Origin: Micrasema longulum
Taxonomy: Eukaryota; Arthropoda; Insecta; Trichoptera; Brachycentridae
Direction of reading: 5' to 3'
Assembly: GCA_022494885.1 (NCBI GenBank)
Contig: JAGVSM010003534.1
Span: 1-64,000 of the forward strand
DNA length: 64,000 nt
The notes below the pieces were generated by a model. It did not search any database, was not told the DNA's origin, and saw only the letters and a list, made by a program, of their open reading frames with translations. Numbering within the stretch: position 1 is the stretch's first letter; each line of letters begins with the position of its first letter. Positions 55,604 through 64,000 of this stretch are shown here, piece after piece. Both the position numbers and the translations under genes were made by a program.

Positions 55604-56123
55604 ACTGGTTTAGTATCAGGCATAGAAGAAACATCCACATTCTATCACTTCTTCACAATATTTTGAATAATCCCACTTCGCCTGTTTATCTGAGAGAGTT
55701 CCTCCAACCTCTATCACAACACGGACTATCTCTTCATTCTAGTAAAGAGAGAACCCTTATAATACCCTTTCATCGCTCTAATTTTTTTGCTTTCTCTTTT
55801 GCAGTAGTAGCTGCTTGATTGTGGAATAATCTACCTACTAACACGCCTTATTTATTAACATTGAAGTCAAGATTAAAATGTCACTATCTAAATATTAAAG
55901 TTGTTCCATTATCCTTCTTCTTTCCTTCCCATCTCCTCTCCGCTCTTTACAGAATAGTGTTAATTTGTTCATTTTGTTAATCATTGTTTTTAATTTTGTG
56001 TAAAATCTTAAGATTCAATATGTCCATGTACTTGTAATTTTCTTAAACTGAATGGTTTGGGTAGGTAGGAAGAAAATGCCCTACGGCAATTCGCCCGTAT
56101 ATGTATATAAAGTATTAAATAAA
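55604..56123 (+). mobile_element. LINE-a-related insertion inside mariner
   Basis: The frame from 55621 reads HRRNIHILSLLHNILNNPTS, PVYLREFLQPLSQHGLSLHS, SKERTLIIPFHRSNFFAFSF, AVVAA, a stop, and LWNNLPTNTPYLLTLKSRLK. This is the terminal RT region (LLHNIL, P-YL-E-F, R-L-IP-HR--FF--SF-V-A-RLWN-LP). The 3' UTR ends with a hairpin variant (gaaaatgccctacggcaat, tcgcccgtatatg) and a TAAATAAA tail. 5'-truncated. Confidence 0.85.
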
Positions 56124-56400
56124 CAAAATGCTCTCTTTAAACGATTCAGTTGTTGTTGGTACAGTTCTCCAGTAACGGGTTCACCTGGTTTTAGAAGCTC
56201 ATAATACACAGCTCCTTTCTGGTCTTTATCTTCAAACTTTTGCGGCTATCCAGGCCGCTCTTTGTCTTTGATATCGAAATCGCTACTTTTAAAGCGTTGA
56301 AACTACTTGAAACACTGATTTTGCAAGAGCATGTTTGCCATACAATTCCACGAGCAAACGATGACTTTTGGCTGCAGTTTTCTTTGCAAAAAAGTGACTC
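56124..56400 (-). pseudogene. mariner transposase, N-terminal part, internally deleted
   Basis: The minus strand reads AAKSHRLLVELYGKHALAKS. After a frameshift near 56310 it reads FQRFKSSDFDIKDKERPG, a stop, and PQKFEDKDQKGAVYYELLKP, GEPVTGELYQQQLNRLKRAF. The first part is the helix-turn-helix region (…FKSGDFDIKDKERPG-P-KFEDK). It is joined in frame directly to the QKG-VYYELLKPGE region that normally lies ~130 residues further on. The first catalytic Asp and the WVPHEL-type segment are therefore deleted. About 25 residues including the second Asp are missing at the LINE junction. Confidence 0.85.
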
Positions 56401-56639
56401 AGAATTAGAATTCAGAACTCAGAACTCAGAGCTTCAGAACTCAGAATTTAGATTATTTGAAATTGGAATATTATAAGTGCACAATGTGTATTTATGTTGA
56501 TAAATAATTGTACAACAATAAAAATATTTTTAAAAAAACTTAAAGATATAATCAAACTAAGAATAACTTACAAATTTTAAAATCAGATAATAAAATGTTG
56601 TTTAAAAACATATCAATAATGTCTACTAATAAAAATACA

Positions 56640-56890
56640 ATAATTGTGTCTAACTTCAAGGGTATCTCCTTTCTTTTCTTTAATATATCCACCTTTCTAC
56701 TTTCTCCCTTATAAATTTTGACTTAGGGTAATTTACTTAATAATACTGTTATTTCTATGTTTTGTAATTTATATTATATGAATACAAAATTTCTTGTAAT
56801 GGATGATTCGAAGAAATTGCCAATTGTCAATAAACCAGCTAATGGGGACATTTACATTTGGTAGAAAAAGCTAAATAAATAAACACAATG
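56640..56890 (+). repeat. LINE-a-like 3' end
   Basis: Pyrimidine-rich stretch, gacttagggtaatttactt, then gaagaaattgccaattgtc, aataaaccagctaatgggg and a TAAATAAA tail. The stem gcca-attg is partly mutated. Coding part absent. Confidence 0.6.
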
Positions 56891-57205
56891 ATTCCCTTGG
56901 TTTTTAACCACTTATTTTATATTTTTTCTACCGACTGGTTTTAAAACTACATAAACTTCTGTATCAAGCTTTAATTAATGAATGAATAATATTCTGTATT
57001 GTTTTAACAGTGCTTACTAAATATTACATTTTTGGTTTGTTACTGTCTAGTTTTAAAGATCGTATGCATCTCACTTTTAATTTTAAATTTTTAAAATAAC
57101 AACATGATTTATTATAATATTTAGTTAGCACTTTTAAAATGAAATAATATTTAGTATTTCATTATAATGAATAACCACAAAGTTAGTGCTTAAAATATAA
57201 AATTT
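56890..57205. repeat. RE dispersed repeat, interrupted
   Basis: ggtttttaaccacttattt at 56900 and gaataaccacaaagttag plus tgcttaaaatataaaat at 57170 are the two RE parts, separated by ~230 bases of AT-rich sequence. Confidence 0.5.
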
Positions 57206-57810
57206 ACTTATTTTCAATTAATAAAACTCTTCAAGAACCTACCTACCTTTTTGTTTTTGTCTATTGAATTTTAAAGGCGGCAAATTATTCTCTATTCCCG
57301 ACAGTAGATGACGACACCACGGAATCGTGATAAACGTAAAATGGCGGAGAACAGTTCGGGGGCTGTTTACCCAAATATAATGCGAGTTATTTTTTGATAA
57401 GTCCTCATTCCTTTCGCTTCTGCTCGATCCATTTTCCGCTTTATTTATCCAAGTGGGCTCCTCTCAGCAGTATTACTTATGTAAATATTTAAATACGATC
57501 GAGTGCAGGCCATGAATATTTTAAGTTATCGTGAATTTTTTCCTTCGCTAAATAAAAGAGTTGGCGAGGGGAAGAAATTGAACAGGTTGGCGACGTTACT
57601 AAATTGCTTTTTGATATTTGCGTAAATATGAAAAATGATTAATCAAGGGGCGGACAGAAAAGCATATTATTTTTTAAATATAATTATCATTTTTATTATT
57701 TGTGTAAATACTGTTTAACACAAATCTTCTGATAGTCACTAAAAATTTATCGTGTATGTAAAAATAAAAATGTAAAAATATGAATCATCTGTTTTAAGAC
57801 AGAAAAAATT
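57206..57810. other. No recognisable gene
   Basis: 57290-57600 is less AT-rich. No coding frame or repeat recognised. Confidence 0.35.
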
Positions 57811-57814
57811 ACAG

Positions 57815-57900
57815 TTCTGGGCGTGAAATAGAACCAGAACCTTGAATGTGTGTTTTCGAATCGATGGCTTCACTCGTATTTACCTACCACTTTTGAGGTC
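57815..57900 (-). repeat. RK dispersed repeat
   Basis: Minus strand agccatcgattcgaaaaca, cattcaaggttctggttct, atttcacgcccagaact. Confidence 0.5.
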
Positions 57901-57904
57901 ATGG

Positions 57905-58740
57905 GTATCCTGCAGTGGCGAGCCGTGATTTATTTTATAGGTAATCTATTAAAAATGTTCTTTAATTTGTACTACATATAAGTACATACATGTTATGTTA
58001 TATTATTATAAATTACTACTTTTTCTGTGGTTCTGTGAAAATCAACTCAAATAACAATTATTACTAACCACGCGATATACGTAGCTTTTATCAACACTAT
58101 TTTATTAGAATACTAAACTTGTAAAAAAGTTTTTTAACACATACCACAATGACATTCAACAGATATTTTCATTATGATCTGTCATTGACAGTACTGTCAA
58201 GACTTGAGCACTGGCCGATTTCTTTTAAAATGAATAATGCCTAAAACGGCCACTGCGAACGCCACCTGTCCTATGTGATACATAATATGTCAACGGTATC
58301 CCATCAAAGAAAAATAGTCCTTCGGAAAAAAATATCGAAATACTAGTTTCCAAATGGAGAATCTTCTAAAAATATTTGTAATCTGCAAGTTTGTTTTAGT
58401 ACTAAAAAAGCCGACTTGGGTGAAAGACGAAAAATACAGTGTACTTTTTTGTATGGAAGAATAAGTTGAGGTAATCGGTTAGTTTTATCGTTCAGTGAGA
58501 ATGGACTGGGCGCTGGCGCTGGGCGCACTTCATAGATATTTTTTTGTAGAAAGATATAAACGGTGATTTATAATAAATAACAATTACTGTATATATTTTC
58601 CCATAAACATGGTTACTATAAATTATTATAATTTAAAGTCAAATATAATGGTAAGCTGTGCATAATCGCTTACTTTGACGATTCGCCCCTGGTATCCTGA
58701 CAGGGTGAATGTGAAATATTGTTTTTTTTAAGGTTTTTTT
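57905..58740. other. No recognisable feature
   Basis: AT-rich spacer. The minus frame at 58343-58528 has no motif. Confidence 0.35.
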
Positions 58741-58741
58741 A

Positions 58742-58890
58742 AAATACAATATTTAATTTTTCCTGGACTGGCACTTGAAGCATAAAGACGGATAAATTTA
58801 CGTAACATACGATCAAATAACGTTGCATTTGGTTTAACAATGGAGTGCTCTATGCACCACTGGTTGTGGAAATGGGGATGATGACGATTT
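58742..58890 (+). repeat. SINE-1 body, head degraded
   Basis: ttcctggactggcacttga, gttgcatttggtttaacaa, ctatgcaccactggttg and ggggatgatgacg. A broken head remnant precedes it at 58680-58720. Confidence 0.65.
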
Positions 58891-58894
58891 TGTG

Positions 58895-60660
58895 TATATT
58901 TTTACAAATTAAAAAAAAACTATTGAAAAAAATAAAATTAAATGCAAATAAAAATACATAAAAAGAACAATAATCTAAGGTGAATATATATAATATTTTT
59001 AATTTTAGATTGAATTCAATAAAAATCTTGATAATTCTTATGTCTAATATCCTTAAACCCTTATAATTCGTATCTTCCTATATTTTCTTACGCATTTTCC
59101 ATTTGATTTGAGTACTCGGGAATTTAAAAATGTTATTGTATATGAAAAAATGCGTTATTACGATGTTTTTCTGGATAAATAAATTAAACAGATTTAAACT
59201 CGTAATGCATTAAAATAAATTAATATTCATTTTGCTAAACGGCAGTATGAAATTTATTCTTTGTGTATATAAAATAATTGCAAGTGGCAGTTATGGATTT
59301 CTGACAAGATTTGGTTTATGAATATGTATTTTGTTTTTGAATATTAATAGAAGCAGATTTGCTTTAATTTATTATGACGTGAAAATGAACAAACAAAATT
59401 AATTGATCGCGTAATTCCAATTATAAATAAATTTTGTGGGTGACAACGAGGCAAAAGGTTTGTTGAGGTGGAAAAGGAATGTTTAAATTCACATAAGGCA
59501 GGGTAGATTTATTTTTATAAAAGCAAATTTAATCTGTTTTATTCTCGGAGACAATTTTCTTTTTAGTTAAGTTCAGTGCACCATAGCAGAGTTTATCAGT
59601 AAGACAAAACTATGGTTGAAAATTAACCATAATTATAAGTAATTCCACTAACCATGTAGGTACAGTCCATTCAAAATGTTAATAAGCCCCGTCTTATGTG
59701 TGCGTAACAATAAGTTTCCCTTACAATAATTGAGAACCCCGCTTATTTCCAACTTGTTAAAAATAGTTTCGAGAGTTAAAATATTTAGGTCAACCATACA
59801 AACGCCAACAATGGCGTATAAATTGAGACGTTACTTGCGCGAAAATGGCATTTCAATTCGTGGGTAATTGCCTTATGTGCTTTCATTCTCTAACGGACTT
59901 TCATAGTGATCAGACGTAATGCTACGCAGAAATATGCCGTCACGTGTGAAGAAAAATGCTATAATTGCATTTAAAATATTAAAAAAACGATTTATTGTTT
60001 CATTCTTAATTACAATCCCATTTATGGAATAAGTAGATAATTATTTATGATTATAGCATTAACTTTGCCGTCAAACATTTAAAATAATGTTTACAAATAT
60101 TATAATATAACCACTTACCGATTTTTTATTTAAAAATTAACCAATTGTGGAACTTTTAACCCCTTAGTCCCTCCCCTTGCAAACCCTCTCCCTGCCAATT
60201 CTCCAACACACCACTAAATATTATTAATCTAATTTTTAGTGCATATTCGGACACTGTGATATTTGTATTCCATTTAATTCTACGTGTGATTTTTGTATTC
60301 ATTCAAAAATACTGTATAATCTGTGGTGATGGTAAAAGTAAAAGCGTGTTTTAGTAGGCTTAGAGTAGTTTCATAAGTCTGTTAGTTGGTTATATACTAA
60401 TGTTTACTAAGATAAATTAAGTTGATATTTTTTTATATTTTAAAGTAGATTTTACAAAATTTTAACAGCTGTCAGCTAGTGTCAAATCTGTGGTAACGAG
60501 TTATGCATAAATAAGAACAAACTAAGGAAATATGAATATCTCTTCCTTACACTAATGTTTGCATGTGGATCGTGATTTGCCATCTCTTAATTTCAAATTG
60601 TTGAGGACAGCGCAACATTTGCAAAATGTAAGATTCAGTTGCTTTGGAAATAACGTGTCT
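58895..60660. other. Longest stretch without recognised features
   Basis: About 1.8 kb of AT-rich sequence with no shared repeat, coding frame or structured element that I can support. Confidence 0.4.
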
Positions 60661-60664
60661 ATTT

Positions 60665-60905
60665 ATATACGTCAGTGAACGCAAATATTTATTGCAACCT
60701 ATCGCTAGAGAGAACCTGAGCATTTTTGAGAATGGAATATAGAAGTCCAAGTAATTACAAAGCTTACGACCAGCCATTGGCAGGTTTTAATGACCACTAT
60801 ACACACTTAGTAACATTCTTTATTCTACCTATATTTAAGAATCCACATTTCCTCAAATACCTTCTAACTATTGACTTGTGAGAAGCAAAAGAGATGAAGA
60901 AAGGC
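60665..60905. repeat. FB repeat, diverged arm
   Basis: attgcaacctatcgctagag, gcttacgaccagccattgg, caggttttaatgaccacta, then the internal edge with ttcctcaaatacc. Eroded but collinear with the FB arm. Confidence 0.6.
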
Positions 60906-61016
60906 TAAATAATTTATCGCTTTAAAATACTTTTTTAATATTTTATTTATTGTTTAAAAAAACATGTGCTTTTTCAGGTAAATTTTTAATTTGTCTCCAG
61001 TGTAATTTTTCAATTT

Positions 61017-61120
61017 CGGCCTTGTGGCGTAATGGTCAGTGCGTTTGCTTACTATACAAGAGGTCTCGGGTTCGATTCCCGACATGGATAATATGAAATA
61101 TTTATTTATTAGATTAAGGA
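61017..61120 (+). repeat. SINE-1 head and body start, split copy
   Basis: ccttgtggcgtaatggtca (box A), gcgtttgcttactatacaa, tctcgggttcgattcccga (box B), then gaaatatttatttatta. It continues at 61526 after a LINE insertion. Confidence 0.8.
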
Positions 61121-61525
61121 ATATATTAACTGTCGAAAAATAAAAATCAATTTACTTTGCATTCGCCCAATCCATATTACAGTACGGAATAATCGGATGG
61201 GGTGGTGCTTTTGAAAAAAAAAAATTACTGGTTTAAAAAAAACCCAAAAATTAATTACAAAAGTTATTTTGAAAAAACCGTCCCAATGTTCAATTATTAA
61301 AAAAATTAAGGTTTTAAATATAAACTTGCTATACAAAAAGAATTGTTTGCTTCAAATACATAAAGATAAAATAAATATTTGTATTTCTAGGTCACAAAAC
61401 GTAAGTATGGGACCTAAAACAGGTGGGAAACGTTAATGTTAATATATGTATATGGTTAATGTAAAAAATTGTATTTAGTTGTAATACTGTATTTTTATTT
61501 GTTGTTAATTTTTTTTGAAAAAAGG
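61121..61525 (+). pseudogene. LINE RT fragment inside SINE-1
   Basis: In the best frames it reads QSILQYGIIGWGGAFEKK in register with a YFAFIQSI-like start, then KNPKINYKSYFEKTVPM and a FKYKLAIQKELFASN segment. The Q-IL-YGI-GWGG motif with a following helix is the start of the RT connection region in CR1/Jockey-type LINEs. Stops and a poly-A slip (61216-61227) break it. It separates the two parts of a SINE-1. Confidence 0.6.
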
Positions 61526-61697
61526 GTGTTTTTACACTATAATATTTTATAGTCCCTGGATAGGTACTTGAAGCGTAAGAATCATCATCTTACCTTAATG
61601 TAACAAAAATGATCAAGATACGCTGCAATTGGTGTATCAATCCAGTGCCCTACGCATTATTAGGTGCGGAAAGGGAATGGTGGTGGTGGTGGTAATT
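61526..61697 (+). repeat. SINE-1 body, continuation
   Basis: gtgtttttacactataata, tagtccctggataggtact, atgatcaagatacgctgca, tgccctacgcattattagg, gtgcggaaagggaatgg and a (GGT)n tail. It joins to 61017-61120. Confidence 0.75.
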
Positions 61698-61699
61698 TT

Positions 61700-61975
61700 T
61701 TAAGTGGTAAGGTAAGTCATTGTAGTGTTTAAGCCATTGTACAGTATTTTTGACTTTCCAACGTTTGTTTTGACCCTTTTAAAGTGGTAGTTTGGTTGTT
61801 TTGTATTATATCTGTTTATGTGAGCATTTTTTGTTAATGTTACGTCATTGTCTTGTATGTGTCCCAGCGCAATTTTGTGTACAACATTTATCGTCTCAAT
61901 TTTTGTCAAGTATTTTATGTCAAATATTTTTTTTCTCATAGAGTTCAGTCGTAGTAGTCAAGTTCGGTAAGCTGC
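61700..61975 (-). pseudogene. LINE-d RT C-terminal fragment
   Basis: Minus strand: LTELDYYDSTL, a stop, then EKKYL/FDIKYLTKIETINVVHKI, ALGHIQDNDVTLTKNAHINR, YNTKQPNYHFKRVKTNVGKS, KILYNGLNTTMTYL. The order (helix ending in a VHKI motif, then YNT+…, then G-S-L-YNGL) is the terminal part of CR1/Jockey-like RTs. The copy at 8.6-9.0 kb is more decayed. Confidence 0.7.
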
Positions 61976-62039
61976 ATGATAGTTTAATTATTTTATTTAG
62001 ATGTTTTTTGTTTCTGTTTTTTTTTATACCAGAACAAAT

Positions 62040-62115
62040 TAAACCTTAATAACTCCCTAAGGAATGAAATCCAGCTTCACCTACAAACGTTTTAACACAC
62101 TGAAAATATTGCGAT
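62040..62115. repeat. FB repeat, outer-arm fragment
   Basis: aataactccctaaggaatg, aaatccagcttcacctaca and a aacgttttaacacactgaa end match the FB outer arm. Confidence 0.45.
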
Positions 62116-62164
62116 GGTTTTTTATTGAAACAAAAAAAAACATTTTGTTGCTTTTTAATAAAAA

Positions 62165-62990
62165 ATATATATTGTTTTGTTTTGTTTATTCAGAAAAACA
62201 ACAGCAATACAAAAAAATATACTCAACATTACCAAAAAACATAAAATAAAGCCAAATCAGTTTTCCAAATAAATACAATTATAAAAATCCAGTTCAGTTA
62301 GATATTAATTCATAGAAGTGCATGTGGGCGAGTTTATTGCGTGTGAGGGTGGGTTTATGGACAGGGTGAGTTTGTGTTTAATATGAGTGAATAGAAACAT
62401 CTTAAATTTATAGTGTAAAAAAAAATTTTTTTTTATAAAGAAACATAACGTTTTTTATATAATAGTTTTTTAATTCTTGTTTTAAAAGTGAGTTTACTGC
62501 AGTTAAATATGTCCATTTTATCTAAAAATACATTATGATTACGCGCCAAGCGAATCAGAGGAGAGTTCTGTGCATAGTTGGTGCGAACTGTAAGTATATG
62601 GAAAAGAGGTAGATTCGTGTGACGGGTGCGGTACATTAAGGGCTAACTCAGAAACCAGAACAGGACTATCAAGACGTCCATTAAGAATGTCATGTAAAAT
62701 CCCCATATCCAATACCAAACGACGATCCTCAAGACTAAGTTTATAGTGTTTATGATAAGAAGTTTTATAGTTAAGGTCCGTAAATCTAGATCTCCAATTG
62801 AGATGTCTCAAAAGTGTTTTCTGAATATTTTCAAGCCTTATCTTGTGTATGGAATACTGAGAATACTTAGGGTTAAGTACAATGAGAAATAATGGGCAAG
62901 TATGCTTAGGCTTATGATACTAGATTTTGGCACGCAAGTTTATCCATAAATCAGGTTGAAATATGTAGTTAGTTATTCGGTGATTAATAA
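62165..62990 (-). pseudogene. LINE-c RT C-terminal end and 3' UTR
   Basis: On the minus strand, coding runs from about 62960: PKYSQYSIHKIRLENIQKTL, LRHLNWRSRFTDLNY, YKLSLEDRRLVLDMGILHDI, LNGRLDSPVLVSELALNVPH. After a frameshift near 62595: RTNYAQNSPLIRLARNHNVF, LDKMDIFNCSKLTFKTRIKK. L--LE-RR---D---L--ILNG--DSP-L…TNY--NSP--R…D-FN-S---FK--- is the well-known end of I/R1/Jockey-type LINEs. The 3' UTR (62165-62430) matches 16735-16930. Confidence 0.85.
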
Positions 62991-63199
62991 TTCAAGGGAT
63001 ACGGCAGTATTTACCAAACTGGGTGTGAACTGTGAACCAGGTAAGGATTGAGATGTTGGATGTAATATAATGGCTAGAGAGATTTATGAAACTCGCATGT
63101 GGTTCCACTTAATTACAAATTTACTTGATACTAAATGTATTACATGCCATCAGCACTTTAATCACCGTGTAAGTTCTTGTACATCATAGGGAATGTAGA

Positions 63200-63340
63200 A
63201 ACAAGACAACGGTCGCAGCAACGTCAGGTGACGACCGTCTTCGAGTGAACGCGATTCGGCTGGGTGGGCCATGTATTGCGAATGCCTCATTAGGGCCGCG
63301 AGTACAATCGGAAATTGAGGACATCATACTTTCACCGTGA
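63200..63340 (+). pseudogene. LINE RT tail fragment
   Basis: The plus frame reads RFGWVGHVLRMPH, a TAG, then GREYNRKLRTSYFHRDVI. (L/F)xWxGHVLRMP is the diagnostic post-RT motif of RTE/CR1-like LINEs. Only about 30 codons remain. Confidence 0.65.
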
Positions 63341-63619
63341 TGTCATTAAATATATATATATATTTTGTGAATGATTACGAAGATACACTACCGACGCTCA
63401 AGTTTTGAGGTAGGTACATTGGTATATACCAACGGGTCTAGTACCCCACGTTATACTTGTCTACTCAATAAAGGTGAAAAATATGTTATTCCAGCGAGTT
63501 TTTGCTTTAATAACAATAAAAAAATTCTTTAAAAAATTTTAAACCCTTATGGATTACGTAATTTAAAAAAAAGAATAAACCTTTTTTAAAATCATATTCT
63601 ATTGTTAGTGATAATATTT

Positions 63620-63815
63620 TGTGAGTCTTTTGATTTGTTTTTTATGGTAGTTTATCGTATTATTTAAATCCCTACTTTATTAGTCTCGACTGTCGTTGTC
63701 TCGTTTTAGAATATTTTATACGATCTTGTATTGATATTCTCGTATTGCATCCATATTGAATTTTTTTTTTCAAGTTTTAGTTCTTCGTTTACAATTATTC
63801 TTATTCTTATTCTTA
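63620..63815 (-). pseudogene. LINE-b fragment, copy 3
   Basis: The minus strand reads IVNEELKLEK, then after a shift NTRISIQDRIKYSKTRQRQS and RLIK. It parallels VDEEL-LEKHCSKHGHNTSI…SKTRQGQSRL at 18.75-18.9 kb and 21.7-21.85 kb. Confidence 0.7.
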
Positions 63816-63899
63816 GAGGTATGGGTCAGTGCTATTCAAGCCCCTGACGTCACTGCAACTTGTGAAGATCTATTGTGACGGGTCCCCGTAAATAGTTAT

Positions 63900-64000
63900 C
63901 GCCCTCCAAGCCCAGGTCTATAAAGAACCTGGCTACTGTGTGGAAGGCGAGAGTTTAAATTTTGCCAAATCTCCCCCTCCAAGCCCAGATCTATAAAGAG
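63900..64000. repeat. Tandem repeat beginning at window end
   Basis: cctccaagcccaggtctata plus aagaa at 63904 recurs as cctccaagcccagatctata plus aagag at 63976. The period is 72 bases. The array may extend beyond the window. Confidence 0.6.

Noticed and set aside
55389..56476. Plus-strand frames of 74 and 78 codons at 55389-55613 and 56240-56476
   Set aside because: Antisense of the two halves of a minus-strand mariner transposase.

Overview
The window looks like a stretch of an AT-rich invertebrate nuclear genome, most likely an arthropod and probably an insect. The evidence is indirect. The translatable sequence is almost entirely decayed non-LTR retrotransposon (LINE) coding sequence and mariner transposase of types common in insects. 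There are many tRNA-derived SINEs and no long open frames. I see no bacterial-style gene packing, no rRNA, no functional tRNA gene and no confidently identifiable host gene. The window behaves as intergenic or intronic sequence filled with transposon debris.

Layout. 0-3 kb: an RNase H-bearing LINE fragment and a second LINE reverse-transcriptase (RT) tail. 3.0-4.0 kb: a degenerate pogo-like DNA transposon with clear terminal inverted repeats (TIRs). 5-8 kb: copies of a foldback repeat (called FB here). 8.4-13 kb: LINE fragments and 3' ends and SINE heads. 13.6-14.2 kb: an L2-like hairpin tail with an ATTT microsatellite, then four copies of a 26-bp core. 16-22 kb: several LINE tails, FB copies including a nearly perfect ~340-bp palindrome, and a LINE fragment with a YADD motif. 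22-26 kb: a SINE and five more FB copies. 28.2-29.6 kb: a long field of very degenerate short-period repeats. 31.5-32.9 kb: a near full-length mariner with intact TIRs and a TA duplication, disabled by stops and frameshifts. 33-47 kb: SINEs, a ~117-bp-arm inverted repeat at 43.6 kb, and a LINE split by a SINE. 48.9-56.9 kb: a GC-rich tandem repeat, a LINE inserted into another repeat (RD), a second inverted repeat also inserted into RD, and a mariner split by a LINE. 58-64 kb: SINE-1 copies, one split by a LINE, then more LINE fragments and the start of a ~72-bp tandem repeat at the window edge.

How the parts relate. The best-supported story is successive insertion. Five nested events can be read directly, two with visible target-site duplications (ACAAT and GAAGAT). 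Informal names are used: FB (foldback), RD/RE/RH/RI/RK (dispersed repeats), SINE-1 to SINE-4 and LINE-a to LINE-e. They refer only to families recognised by comparing copies within this window, not to database names.

For host coding sequence there are only weak candidates. One is a possible terminal exon at 44887-45044 (minus) carrying an in-frame TAG. The other is a 55-codon open segment at 29561-29728 (minus).
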